Assembly (NCBI GenBank): GCA_014529385.2
Contig: CM043952.1
Span: forward strand, 154,703,557 to 154,767,556
DNA from: Adiantum capillus-veneris
Taxonomy: Eukaryota > Streptophyta > Polypodiopsida > Polypodiales > Pteridaceae
Direction: 5' to 3'
DNA: 64,000 nt
The notes under the pieces were generated by a model, which was not told where the DNA came from, searched no databases, and worked only from the letters and a program-made list of their open reading frames with translations. Numbering within the stretch: position 1 is the stretch's first letter; each line of letters opens with the position of its first letter. The position numbers were made by a program, and so were the translations under genes. This document shows, in pieces, positions 13,866 through 26,045 of this stretch.

Positions 13866-14900
13866 AAGAATTCCCCTTCCTCTACCTCTGCTAGCTCCTC
13901 CTTGGTACCTTTCCCTCCCAGCACCCGTGATGGTACCAGTTTCCTACTTCTTTGACCCACTGATTCCTTTTGCCTTGGTTGCTTCAAAGTTTGTAAGTGC
14001 TATCATTGACATATATTTTCCTTTCCTGAAGTGGTGTATTCAAATACCACAATTCTTCCACAGATTCCCATAAGCTTTACAATATGTGCATTGTGAACAT
14101 TCATCAGTTCTGTGATCCTTTGATCTGCACTTTGAACACCATATTTCTATTTTCTTCATCAAAGGCATAATCTTTGCCATTTCATTGATTTGTTTTGACA
14201 TTTCTTCTATTTTTTGGGTCCAAGACCTCTTCTTACTCTTTCCTCTATCATTTGTTTCACTTTTTGATGATGTTTTGCTGGAACTTGAGTTAGACTCATC
14301 TTTTGTAGAAGATTCAGCTCCATTGGATTCCTCTGCTTATGTCCTTTCTCCTTTCTTGCCTGTTGTTCTAGTTTAAGAATATTCCCCTCACTTGCCCTCA
14401 TCAATGTATTTCAATTTAGTGTGTTGTTCAAAGGCTTGTATGTGTACATATGGGCCATCCTTCTTTGCTCCCTTGAAAACTAAAAATGAGATTTGAAGAT
14501 TACTGGAATGGTTTGAAATGCTGCTCGTTCTGGTTTTGTGTGTTGGTTTTTGTTCAAGGGTCTTTGTTTTTTATAGTGATCTACCTCTGCCTGCCAATCT
14601 CTATCTATCTCAATTTTAGACACTATTTCCTCATTTTTCTTGGTGGTTTTGTATGCTGATTTGCGACTATACTTAATGCCTGTACTGTCTTCATTGCATT
14701 GACTTGGCTGAGATCCCTGGAATTGACTGTGTTGTTCAGCCCTTTTTGCTTGTCTCCTTTGGTTATAAGTGAATGTTGAGATTTCCTTGACTCTTCTTCT
14801 ATACTGAGTCCATGAGGGCCATTTGTGTCCCTGTCAGGGTGATGGTTAGTGTGAGAGCCATGCTCTAACACTAGGAGAATTGGACTAATGCATTGTGGAT

Positions 14901-15537
14901 CCTCCATGAACCGAGTATGTGGTCAACGACCTATTCTAATTGACATGTTTGATATGTGCTAGTCCTAACTCCAACTAGGAGATATATTTAGTTGTCTAGA
15001 GAACTTTTAGCCCAACCACCATGATTGCCAAATTGGACTTAATTGGCTACCTCAGACAACTATTCCGAAGTTGATAGTTAGGATATTCAGATTCAGACCA
15101 GAATTTCTGTGACAATACTTCAATACACTGAAATAAGTTCTTACTGGAATTGATACAAAATTATACAAGACTGAAATGGATGACTCAAAATGTATTCAAA
15201 ATAGAATTGGATCACATCAGTGAGCATAACTCATCATATATTGGAATACAATCAGTAATCGCAGGCTCAGAGCTCATAACCAAATGCATAATGCAGCTGT
15301 GTATGATTACAAACGAGAGAACATCTAAAGATGTAATCCTCATAGCTAACCTCCCACAAAATGAAGTAATGGGTGCTATTTATAGTTAGCCCACCAACAG
15401 GGATCTGACTACCTAGATGCACTATGCCAATTATTGTGGTAATTGACCATGTTACTGTTTCTAGCATCTTCCAACGTCTTCTACGGGTGTCTTCCAGAAT
15501 CTCAGTTGAATGTCTCATAGTCTGTTCCCATCATCTA
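14901..15537. other. no gene recognised; left flank of element X
   Basis: Stop-rich DNA with no motif I recognise. It directly abuts the outer edge of the left LTR of element X. Confidence 0.4.
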
Positions 15538-16457
15538 TGTTGGGAATTCCATCATTGCATAGCTCCAATGACCAACAAAATTATCAATACGGAGAGATGA
15601 CCTACCCTGCTAGGGCATGGGAACACTCATACAATTAGTGAGCTAATCATGTCAACATGAATGGTGATTCTATGAGGTGAGCTTCTTGGCCTATGGAGGA
15701 GCTAAACCATAACGATTGGCAATTTCCACATCCACTTCTCTTCACCTCCAATCAACCCAATCACACACACTAATGATTGCAAGATGCACACAACACTAAT
15801 CCTATCATGCATCATACTAATCGTGAGCACACACACATAGATCTATGAGTGGACACTCCAATCAAACCTACATGCACACACAGACAAGAGAGGGAAATTA
15901 CACAAGATTACAGAGGGATTAACCACTAATTAATTACGATCTAGCTAATTAAATCATGATTAGCAATCATAAGAAGCATGAGAGAGGCATAGTGAAAGAG
16001 AATTAAGCATTGATTAGTGTTAACCAAGTCACATGAGCAAGGAGAATCTCAAGGACTCCATGGCCATACACCTCAAGAGCTCTCACCAAAGAGTGCTCTC
16101 AACAAATGAGCTTGAGAACCATAATTTCTTTTATACACTTTCTTATATACCTAGGATAAAAATATGCAATGTCTCGGCGCCCAAGGCCTTTAGGGCTCCA
16201 CTACTTACTGAATTTGCAACCTAGGCACACTAACAGACCTATTCTTTATAGCTTGGAACTCCTATTGAGCTCATAACTCATTAAAATTTTACAGTGGCTT
16301 TAAACAAATCGGGAATCTACAATACATGACCATTTTGGGAAAATGTGAAAAATGTGTAACTCCAGTCTTTACTGATTCTTCTTGTTTCTCTTCGATGTGC
16401 ACCCATAAGGCTCGGACCTTTAGCAGCTTCTGTTAACTGAAGTTGATTCAGTTAACA
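15538..16457 (-). repeat. element X 3' LTR (left copy)
   Basis: Begins TGTTGGGAATTCC and ends AGTTAACA on the plus strand, giving TGTT...AACA ends. It aligns with 27435-28219 at roughly 85-90% identity by eye, including shared text around AATATGCAATGT and CAAGGCCTTTAG. About 150 bp at its right end are missing from the other copy. Confidence 0.85.
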
Positions 16458-16475
16458 TTCCCCCCTTCTGATTTT
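16458..16475 (-). other. element X polypurine tract
   Basis: On the minus strand, AGAAGGGGGGAA sits immediately before TGTTAAC, the first bases of the LTR. This is the expected plus-strand DNA primer and fixes the orientation of element X. Confidence 0.75.
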
Positions 16476-18480
16476 AGTGTCCATCCTCTTGGGCACTATT
16501 GAAAAGTTTCCATGGAGGTTGTGGAAGGTTTTAATTGATTGGTTGTTGATGGGATGATTGTCTTCATTTGTCATTGAATTTGCTGACGAGGTTCAATTTT
16601 TTGCAACATCTTCATTGGTCCGAATATGTATGATGTGAGAGATGATGTTGCATTTGTCCGTTGTAATAGCATAATGATGAGGCTTCTATTTATTTATGAA
16701 AAGTATGTAAAGGGAAGTAGAATGATGAATTTATAAATTAGGGTCTAATACCTGGATGACCAAAGGGAAAAAACCCAGTAGGAAAAAAGTGCCTTTGGGG
16801 TAGGCGCATTATTTGGATACTTATTAGCATTGGAAATATTAATAAAGTACTCAAGGGATTATTTACTAATAGATATGGAATTAAAAAGGCATCAAATATG
16901 AAAGGGTAGCATGATGGAACATTGCTTTGCCTGTTCTAGTCCACTCAAGGTGCATACTTGGAAGCAAAAAAGAGTGGCTAATGCATATGTCCAATGGTGG
17001 GACATCCTATATGCATACATAGAAATGCATGGAAAACAATATGATGTGCAAGAAGGATTTTAAGGGGTTCTTGAGAAAGATGATGTAGCTATAAAAGCAC
17101 ATGACATGGCTTTGCAAGCTTGCATCCCTTTAAGAATGGTTTTCGTTGATGAGGATATGTGCTCTCATCATACTGTGCACTGTGCATGAGTGTTGGACTC
17201 TACGACACTCCACCAATTGTAAGTTAATAGACTTCGACTCTTATGCCCATCTCATCTAGCATGAGCGACATAACTTAGATATGCTCAACTCTTCCAGCTT
17301 GAGCATAAGCCTAATAACTATGACTCTTAGCACATAGTTTATTTGCACATGAAGCTTTGGGAATAATGCTTTGCTAATTTTAGCTTAGCAACCCCCGATT
17401 TTGACTATGCCAAGGAGTGCTTTTGCACCCTGGCGACTTGACTTTTTACATTCTTGTGCTTACTACAAACATTTCTTCAGGTAAAAGTAAGCTTGAATCC
17501 TCAAAAAGAGGATTAATGAAGGACCAAGTTAGCATTGAAGGTTTCTTTTGCCATACCTATTTTATCATCTTAGAATCAGTATTCAAGTTGGTTGGGTGGT
17601 CCTTCTTTGACTGTGAAGACTCCATTATTTATTTGATTCTCCAATTAGGCCTATTGATAGGAGTCTTTGATATTGTTGTAGGCCTCTGTTCACTGTCGGT
17701 ATTTTGCTTTTGACTAGGAGCATTGGAAGACTTAGGAATCCAAATCTCTTGAGGACCTTTGTATCTCCTTTGTTGACTTTGTTGAGCTCTAGCTCTTGTT
17801 TAGTTCTTAAGATCTTCATGCAAGTCTGGTGTAGTTGCAGTTGGCTTGTGGTTGACTGGTAGCCAAATCTTTGTATAACCTCTCTTTTAATTACTAATTT
17901 ATTTTTGGGTGAAATTTTGATTTTTTGGATTTTTTAATGGCGTTTTAAAAAACAAATTATTTTTAAAGCATTTTTTTAGTGAATTTATAATTTTAATGTG
18001 AGTTTTGTATTTTTTACAAAATTTTTGAAGGTTTTTTTAAATTTTTTGATTTATTGTAATTTTTTTGGGTAATTTATGATTCTTTAATGATTTTTTATAA
18101 ATTTTCTATAATTTTTGTGAGTTATTTGTGTATTTTTTGTTTGTTATAATTTTCTAATAATTTTTTTAATGATTTTTTTATTTTTGTAATTTTTTAATCC
18201 TTTTCTTTTTATTTTGTGTGATTTTTTAATAATTTGTTTTTAAATTTCAAGACCTCTCTTTTTTTCTTTTTTCTCTTTTTTTTTGAATTTTTTAAAGGAT
18301 TGTTTTTTAAGATTTTTAAAGGTTGTCGAGATTTTTTGTTTTTTTTTAATTTCTAAAAGTTTTTTTCTTTTTTTAAATATTTTATTTCCCCTTTTTTGTG
18401 GATTTTTAAAATTTATTTTTCAATTTTTAATTGTTTTGAGTTTTAGTAAATAAAACATACAATAACACCTTACCTGCTTG
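16476..18480. other. element X interior, no gene recognised
   Basis: A plus-strand stretch near 16915-17190 reads as protein-like text with few stops, but I recognise no family. 17880-18470 is very T-rich low-complexity DNA made of short runs such as ATTTTTT and TTTTTGAA. No motif of any transposon enzyme was found. Confidence 0.45.
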
Positions 18481-18681
18481 GCGTGTAGACGGCGGGGAAT
18501 CTGCTTGCCGTTGACCTGCCGAACTCGGGCCTAGCGCAGAGGTCTTGTCAACGCCGATAATGGTAGAGGACACGAGAGAGAAAGAGGGAGCGCGTGTACG
18601 GGCTGCCAGAGAGAGAGTGTGTGACCTAGTGCAAAAGCTTGTCGGCGTGTCATGCGTTTGTGGGGACAGTGGGCATCTAGA

Positions 18682-18787
<106 letters not shown>

Positions 18788-19989
18788 TAATTGCGAGAGA
18801 GAGAGCGAAAGAAGGAGTTAAAGAGAGAGTGAGGGGGATGAGAGAGAAATAATAATTGCGAGAGAGAAAGAGGGAGTTAGAGAGAGAGTGAGGGGAATGA
18901 GAGAGAGAGCGTGAAAGTGTCTGTGTGTATGTGTGTATGTGTTGGGGTGTGTTCACACGGAGCGGGACAAAGAGAGAGAGTTATCAGCCAGTGGGAGAGA
19001 GAAGAAGATGAAGAGTATTTTAATGTCGTAGGAAACTATCCCAAGAGACCATAAAGATCTATCCGACGAGGAGAGTTGGCTTGATACCTTGAAGATCTCC
19101 TGCTTTGCGAGTGACTAACTCTTCAAGCCTGGTTTTTTTTGGGAGAGAGAGAGAGATGATGATGTATTTACGTCCTCGGGGAGCCAAAATGACCCATGGT
19201 GAGAGAGAGACAGAGGGAGAGAGTTCATGTGTCGAAAGGCACGCTCGGGAAAAGACAGGTGTTGAAGCTCAAAATTTGACCGTGGAGTCCACACAACCGT
19301 CTTGCCAAGACGTGCGCCCAAGCTCGAGATCAACCGCCGGTGCTCGTCAAAGCAATTTTTTTTCAATTTTTAATTTTCTTAATGCTCACAAAAGCCAAAT
19401 TAGGTCCAAAAATTAGCTGAAAAGCAAAAAATCACCCAAAAATCCAAAAATTCTAGAAATCTTAAAAATCATCGCCAATCACAATCAAACATTTTTGACA
19501 CGCATAAGCACACCAAAAATAGCAGTTATCAAAAATGTGATTTACGACAAAATCAACAACTCGGTCTCCGAAAATAGCAAAACGCTCAAAACTTAACCAA
19601 GGAGGGCACAAATGTGCTCAAAATAATGCCTAAATATGCACACAAAAACAGCTCGTAAAGATCACACTGTATCAAATTTTTACGGAATAAAGAAAGAATT
19701 AATGCAAAAAATAGCAAAAAAGTTACAAAAGTTATCCAAAAAATACCCATTTTTTTTGGTGAAAATTCTCCATTCATAGGGGATTAATGTAGCCAAATCA
19801 AATCACATCAATTCAATTGCCAAATAATTTCCTCAATAAAATCCAAACTAAGCAATTAAACCAACAAAATTAGCGACAAAATTTGACGCATTTGGAGTGT
19901 GTAAATCCCTGTTTTGAGCTCAAAAACTCAGCAATTAACCATTACACACATCAAAACTTGAATTAATCACGCATATTAAGGACTTTTTA

Positions 19990-19991
<2 letters not shown>

Positions 19992-20024
<33 letters not shown>
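19992..20024. repeat. (CA)n microsatellite
   Basis: About 16 CA units in the probable 5' leader of element X. Confidence 0.95.
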
Positions 20025-20027
<3 letters not shown>

Positions 20028-20352
20028 TAATTTGCAGTTTTTACCAATATTTAGGTTCGCAGACAAAATGGTTAATCTTGTTGAAATTACAATGTGATTT
20101 CACAAATCTCTAGTTGGGCATGACGACAAAACAAATCAATAATCACAATGAAAAAATCATTAAGCACACATTGATTTTTAGGTGCACAATCAAGGGCAAA
20201 ATAATGTACACACACCTAAAATTAGGCATACACACACTCAGTTAGAAAGCACACACACTTGATTTTAGTGCACACACACTTGTAATTGATCATTCAAGCA
20301 TGCAATTATATCAATTATGCACACAATTAGCAATGTACATTCACCAATTAGC

Positions 20353-20831
20353 AATTGAAACTTGTGAATTTCATACGCCATCGTTTTTCCGAAATCTACC
20401 ACGGCAAAGGTGTGCTCATAGTTAATTCCACACGAAGTTACAACTATTTGGTCCAGGATTCCCAATGGTCTCTCTACATACCCATCTGCGAGTTGTAGTT
20501 TTATTCTCGCCTTTCTGAGAACTGGACGGCCCCATTGCTCCCAGATTTGCTTTGTAGCAATCGCAACTCCCGCTCCACTGTCCAGGATAGCTATCGTCTT
20601 TATATCCTGATATTCGACGGGTAAGGTTGTATTACCTTCTTCACCTTCACAGTAATCTCTGACCTTGTTTATGGGCGCAGGTCGGGCTTTGGGTTGACTT
20701 TCCGTTTTTTTTCTTCTATAGTAGGGTTTGTCTGAAGAGAAATTTTTATTCCTTTGTTCTCCAAATGTTTCCCCATGTCTTCCCATAAGTGTGGTCTGAC
20801 TCTCAAGAGTTCTGACAAGGTGATTGTGCAT
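20353..20831 (-). pseudogene. gypsy retropepsin of element Y, truncated
   Basis: The minus strand shows the catalytic loop AILDSGAGVAIATKQ (DSGA active site), then LQLADGY, ERPLGILDQIVV and TFAVVDFG, which is the usual order for a plant gypsy protease. The C-terminal LLGR-type end is lost where the frame runs into unrelated DNA at about 20353. The segment upstream (20669-20896, motif TPATCTITLSELLR) is the usual linker but is in another frame, so there is a frameshift near 20690. It would process Gag-Pol in an intact element. Confidence 0.75.
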
Positions 20832-20892
20832 GTTGCAGGTGTCGACATAATCTCTTGAAGACTTTTTGAGTCAATCATTTGTGGAATAGTTC

Positions 20893-22578
20893 TCATCTAG
20901 ATGGAACTAATCTTATCTCCAATTTTGCATCGTGTTCACCTATAAATGAAGGCACGGTTTTCAAGGATTGAGCTTTGCTTTCCATCGAAACCTCCGTTCC
21001 TGCATCTCCATACAGTGATTGTATATCTCCCGGATAAAATTCATTATCCATGTTAACCTCAGGAATTGGTGCAGACTGTAACGTCGCGCTTCCGTTCTTT
21101 CTATTTCTAATGGTTTCCCATAAGTGTTGTGGCCATGGTTCTTCCACTTCTGGAATTGGCATTATAGTCATTGACTTAGCATCATCAGTGGTATTCGGCA
21201 CCACTCGATGATCCAATGACACTATCGTTTCAGGCCCGGGTCCGTTTACTTGTTCTGATTCATCGATCTTTAGTTTTTCTCGCTCTTTGTGAATCCGCAC
21301 TTCTTGTTTTGGGGTTCTAATTGCAGTAGGTTCCATCAATGCCTGGGCTATTTCAATGAGGTGTTTACACATTTCCAAACGCTTCGTTTCCACTTTTGGA
21401 TAAGGATAAGTCAACCATCTCTGTTCTAGGGTTTGGTTTGTTTTGACCCTCGCTTCATACGCTTGTAATAGAGCATCTAAAGTCTCTAGTACTTTCTCGA
21501 CCAAGACTGATCCCCCTGAGGATGCTTTCCTCGGCTTGTTGTTGTCCTCAGTAGTTTTACTATCTCTCTCTTGTTTCAGTTGCTCTTTTGTTTCATGTAA
21601 CTCATTTTGCATGGAGACTTGGGTTTTTATCCTTCTTGTTTTCATTATGCCTCATTTCGCCTTCCAAGATTTCTGCTAGGTTCTCACAGATAAACTCTTG
21701 TTTTCTGTGGGTATTGACAACTCCACCTTTTCTTCCAATGGCTTGTTTTTCTCTAAGTCCTTGGCTTGGGCTCTGGTTACCGCATTGATTTGGATCATGG
21801 GTTTGGTTTTTGATCCACTGCTTGCACTTGGTAACACCCCCACAATATTTATAGTTACTTTTCCCTTGTTGTCCGGATTCCTTGGGCAATCTGGCAATAT
21901 GTGATTCACACCACACCCATCACAAAACCCAAAAAATTTCACTCTTTTGCCTTTGAAAGGACAATTACGCTTTGAATGATCTGTAATTCCACAACTATAG
22001 CACAATCCAATTGGTGGTTGATTTTGAGGAGGTGGTCCCATAGGTTGTCCCGCCCTATTAGGATATCCTCTTGGTTTGTAGTTATGGTTCGCAATGAACA
22101 TTAGCATTCTTTCGTCCACCAAATATTGATCCCTCAAAGGTTGTGCTACATACGTTGGTGGTCCCATACCCTCGTTATTTCCCCATGGTTGATAGGCTTC
22201 GTCTGCGTACATCTATGGTTCAGGTTGAGCTACATAAGGCTCATTTGGTTCCTCGTAATAAGAAATTTGAGGTGTACTATTTGTTCCTGGTGATGCTTTG
22301 TAAGGTTGAGCATACCTAATCATGGCCCTATTTTCTTGTGGTAATGGAGGTTGTTGACCCAACACAGGTTGAGGTCTGTCTGCTCCTGCTACCATATTCA
22401 CATTTGGCCCAACTTGATATCTTGGAGGAGGTGGATGGGGTGGTCCCGTTGGAGGTCCATATGGCCTTTCCCTCACATAGTTTTTGTTGTAAAAACACTC
22501 ATCCGTGCCATGGTTTGTCCATTTTTGCTATATGGCGCACCATTTCAGTACTCGTCCATTCACAACTGGTGCTTTCGG
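20893..22578 (-). pseudogene. element Y gag C-terminal region with two zinc knuckles
   Basis: One frame, broken by a few stops, runs 22578 to 20893. A Pro/Gln/Gly-rich linker (22213-22476) is followed at about 21900-22030 by CYSCGITDHSKRNC and then CDGCGVNHILPDC, two CCHC-like knuckles. A long charged region of about 250 residues (21645-20893) leads to the protease linker. It belongs to the nucleocapsid part of Gag, and the tandem knuckles imply RNA packaging. The stops at 22213 and 21676 lie in the same frame as the flanking text, so they are point changes, not splice junctions. Confidence 0.7.
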
Positions 22579-23583
22579 CTATTGTGTACACAACAACGTT
22601 GGGTGATCTTCCCCACATATGTCACATTTCCTCATCTGAGGCTGTCTCATCCCCGGATTTGATCTCATATGTTGCTCCATTCTCTTTGTTACTTCCTCTA
22701 TCATTTGGTCAGCTGTTGGCATCAAAGAAGCCTTAGCCTCTTTCTTGGTAGAGAGTTCACTCTTAATAGATGAAGAGCCACTGGTTACTGAATCAATATC
22801 CTCTGGCACTTCCCCATATGCTTTGCAGTTATCAACAAGATATAACGCTTCTCTTGTAACCTGTTCAAATGAGCTACGAGCTTTCAAGTGAAGGTCCTTT
22901 TTCAAGGTTTCATCTCTAAGTCCTTTAATGAAGAGCACCGAAAATCTCTCTTCCTACGGTAATTCTCTCCCTGGGCACCTCTTGATGTATTGCTTGAATC
23001 TCAAGGATGCTTCCTTCACTTTTTCGTTCTCCTTTTTTTTAAAATCAAATGTCTATGATACAGTATTATGCTTTATACCCCGTTTTGAGAATTCCTCTGC
23101 GAATTCCCGTAATACATGTTCAATATTTGGACAAGTTTCAGGGTTCAAAGGTTGAAACCATGTTAAGGTTGTCCCTTCCAAGGTCAGCCCGAATCCCTCA
23201 TATTGAGTATGAAAATTAGTGATCTGCTCTGCTCTTAAGACTTGCTTAAAAAGTGACACATGAGCATATGAATCCCCCGATCTGCTATACTTCTTTGGCA
23301 TGCACTTCGTTACCTGGGATGGTCTCATCTGTCTATTGTCTGCGACCAATCTCAATGCTCCCATGTCTCGACTTAATCGTTCTCGTACAACATGGATATT
23401 GTGGGTTGCTCTCGTTGGCTCCCCTGCCACGAATTTACTACTAGGAGGCAAATGTGATAGTGCTGCTGCAAATGTCGGACCTACTGCGGTATGTGTAGAG
23501 ATAGGAACCGCACTACCTCGATTCGTAGCCATTGATTCTTTGGAATGTAATGTTCCCATGGGGCTTGGCATAGAATAATGAGG
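22579..23583 (-). pseudogene. element Y gag capsid region
   Basis: In the same frame as its neighbours. It contains the retrotransposon gag signature: GTTLTWFQPLNP then VLREFAEEFSKRG (W..L and F...F positions), followed in 22579-22938 by LFIKGLRDETLKKDL and a further cysteine cluster CDICGEDHPTLLC at the end. This is the capsid-forming domain of gypsy Gag. In-frame stops lie near 23053 and at its C-terminus (22579-22581). Confidence 0.75.
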
Positions 23584-24525
23584 TCAGCTGAAAGAATCCG
23601 CTACATGAGTCCTCTCTCCACCTGTTGCCATAGGGTTTGGCATGACACTTGTAGGTGCCAGTCTCAGTGGGCTTGGAGTGACATAATAATCGTGGAGTGG
23701 TCCACCAAAGTACATATATCCTTCCAACTCCTTTTTATTGATTGTTGCGTATCGTCTTCCATGTTTGTCGTATGCGATAATTTTCGTTTCTGATCCCTCT
23801 GTGTAGGTGAAGACATAAAGTCTTTTCCGCTCTGTCATCTCATTGGCGTAGGGTTCCTCGCATCTATAATAGAGATCTTCCTCTCCATTATTATATTTGT
23901 ATAACCCCACGGAGACGTTGTCTGTGTTGACTCTCAAAGTTTCGTTTTCTCGCCTTAACCTCACATTAGGGAAGCTCATTGTTGGTTCTTTCTCCTCAGG
24001 TTCCTCATCTACTTTGGCTTTCGTGCCCATCAATCCCCACTTGTCCACAATGTTAGGATTTAGGACTACCAAGTACATGATACCTTTGTCATCTAGGTAC
24101 CTATCTCTGCTATAGCTCACATGCACTAAGTCCTTGAACTCACTTGGTCTATCTTCTATTTTCACACAGTAGCAGTCCATACCATCTTTGTAGATCTTGG
24201 CACCTTGCTTGTTGTCATATTGATACTTGATGAACAATAGCTTCATTGTGGCCAAAGGGTCTGATGGTCTTGCTGCCATGTTTTCCCTTCCGTTTAGGTT
24301 TAAATGTCCCAAGTGTTCCGTGAAATACTCGTAAGATCTCTCTGAAAAAGTATCGGACATACTTTCTTCCGGGATCGGCTCTAGTGGTCGTACTACACCT
24401 TGGTTTACGCTCTCCTCCGTTGATAGAACACTTGCTTGATCCGCTAAATTTTGGTGTTGGTTGTTGATTTGTTTTCCCGATCTCAAAAACATGAAGAAAG
24501 TGGAACTTACCGAGACTGAATCCAA
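23584..24525 (-). CDS. unknown 313-residue domain upstream of element Y gag
   Basis: An intact 313-codon frame from ATG at 24525, ending in TGA at 23584. The capsid region continues in the same frame 13 bases further on, so the two may once have been one protein. It is acidic at the N-terminus (EPIPEESMSD), then carries a mixed alpha/beta-like region with IMYLVVLNPNIVDKW, and later RKRLYVFTYTEGSETK and GRRYATINKKELEGYMYFGG. I do not recognise a family. Some plant Tat/Ogre gypsy elements carry an extra ORF ahead of gag, which is the best parallel. It has no zinc knuckle and no capsid motif of its own. Confidence 0.5.
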   Translation of the reverse strand: MDSVSVSSTFFMFLRSGKQINNQHQNLADQASVLSTEESVNQGVVRPLEPIPEESMSDTFSERSYEYFTEHLGHLNLNGRENMAARPSDPLATMKLLFIKYQYDNKQGAKIYKDGMDCYCVKIEDRPSEFKDLVHVSYSRDRYLDDKGIMYLVVLNPNIVDKWGLMGTKAKVDEEPEEKEPTMSFPNVRLRRENETLRVNTDNVSVGLYKYNNGEEDLYYRCEEPYANEMTERKRLYVFTYTEGSETKIIAYDKHGRRYATINKKELEGYMYFGGPLHDYYVTPSPLRLAPTSVMPNPMATGGERTHVADSFS

Positions 24526-24800
24526 ACCTCTTACCTGGAAATGGAGCTATCTTCCAAACCTCCTGATTGCATGGATTGTTACTTGATCGGTTTCTGCAAA
24601 TGAATACACTTGATAGCTATGATATCACTGTATCATTTCAATTGTTAGTAGATTCAACAACTTTACAATGACTTCAACACAATTTTGCTTGCAAATTATT
24701 GACAGTATGTCCAATTTGGTTTTTGACAACTCCGGATATCTTAAATAGTCTAGGTATATGAACAGGTCAAAAATGAGTCAGATCTGGGCCAGAGGTACAC

Positions 24801-25501
24801 CGATCGCGATCGTACTTCTGAGCCCAAATTTGATGAAACTTCACCAGCTTGTTCACTAAGCTATTTTAAGGCTACCCACCTGATAATTTTGCGTTCAGAC
24901 TCCTAAAAGTCAAGCTTTTACCAGTTCTTGGTTGGAAGTGTCTGTTTTCCTGAATCTGTCAATGGACTTGAATTTGGTGTTTTTTTTTGGAATTTGAAAG
25001 CTATCTGGGGTTGTCCTGTGTACAAGCTATCCCTCTGTATGGTTTCTTCCCACTTTTAATGTGTTTTGGTCTACTGAAAGTCAATTTCCATGTCAGTTTA
25101 ATAGTTTTTGAATTGGATCTGTATTCAGATAGTCTGATAGGTATTTTGAGGTTTCTGGCTCTAGGTTCTTTAGACTTTTATGTTTGTATACATCTCAGGA
25201 TCTCACATATGAAATCTGGTCGAAATTTGGCACTTAGGTACACCGATCGTGATCGTAGTTCTGAGCCCAAATTAGACCAAATTTGAGCTATCCCCCAAGT
25301 CTTTTTTCATTTGGATCACCAAAAGCCAAGATTTTGCACTTTTTGGGTCTATCAGGCTAGTTTTACGTAAGTGGCATGATTTCCATGATTTTTGATGGTT
25401 TTGGGTGTGGTTGCTTTAGACAAACTTGTTTAGAATCCTATCAGGAAGGCACACAAAAAATCTTGTCCAATTCTAGCACAGAGGTACACCGATCGCGATC
25501 G
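24801..25501. repeat. palindromic GATCGCGATC motifs in element Y leader
   Basis: Three copies of AGGTACACCGATCG(C/T)GATCGTA occur at about 24793, 25236 and 25482, with a weaker fourth (AGGTACAAAGATCGTGATTG) near 26372 in the LTR candidate. Two of them contain the perfect 12-bp palindrome CGATCGCGATCG (24801-24812 and 25490-25501). They are spaced irregularly and are followed by related text ending in CCAAAT. Confidence 0.8.
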
Positions 25502-26024
25502 TAGTACCTGGGCCAAATCCGATGAAATTTTTTCTGTTCCCTCTGACAAATTTCCTAGTGTTTTGTGCTACCACTTTGTGATTTGAATCAATATCAACCC
25601 TGTTTGGTCATATTTTCTAAAGTTCAGAGTCTTATAGTCTTTTTTGCCAAAGTTATGGTTTTCTGGCTTATCGACTCTAACTTTTGCCCCAAATCTGACT
25701 GGAATGTGACTTACTTATCCTACTCCTAAGTACAGAAATGAAAGAACATAAAGAAATGAATCAAACAAAACAAACAAGACGGATTTCGGGTGAGATTTCA
25801 GTACTAAATCGAATTAGAGAAATTGAAGAGCAAAAATGCTTTGAACACTCTCAGTCACAACTCCCTAAATCTCCTAAGAGAGGATCTAGCTGGTCCACTG
25901 ACTCTAGACTCCACTAAGCTCTAAACCCCTGTCTAGAAGCCTAGCTGAGGTGTAAAATGGATTTGTGGATTGATCTTCTTTTAAGGAAGTTAACTGCGCA
26001 CTCCATCACTCATCACCTAAGGTG

Positions 26025-26044
26025 CATCCCCGGCAGCGACACCA
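26025..26044 (-). other. element Y primer binding site (tRNA-Asp-like)
   Basis: The minus strand reads TGGTGTCGCTGCCGGGGATG, close to the TGGCGCCGTTGCCGGGGA site of plant Athila/Tat elements, which is complementary to a tRNA 3' end. It lies one base inside a plausible LTR edge (TGTTTGCGGG on the plus strand at 26046). Confidence 0.7.
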
Positions 26045-26045
26045 A

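Larger units (their letters stand above)
11905..14900 (-). mobile_element. Ty3/gypsy fragment Z: gag, protease, RT N-terminus
   Basis: Minus-strand gypsy pieces appear in the expected order from right to left: Lys/Glu-rich gag-like text (14207-14404), a CCHC knuckle (13641-13865), a retropepsin domain (12840-13058) and the start of reverse transcriptase (11905-12195). No LTR, primer site or polypurine tract could be matched to it, and RT is cut off before its catalytic motifs. The RT N-terminal wording (NLKGVDPHVCQHQ.PL, then EIENLLKAGFI) is that of plant Athila/Tat-type gypsy elements. It is old: every domain is broken by stops. Confidence 0.7.

Noticed and set aside
17417-17713. 98-codon hydrophobic ORF
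   Set aside because: Composition follows the T-rich DNA; no family resemblance.
21443-22736. Plus-strand ORFs of 66 to 132 codons
   Set aside because: Antisense shadows of the element Y gag frame.
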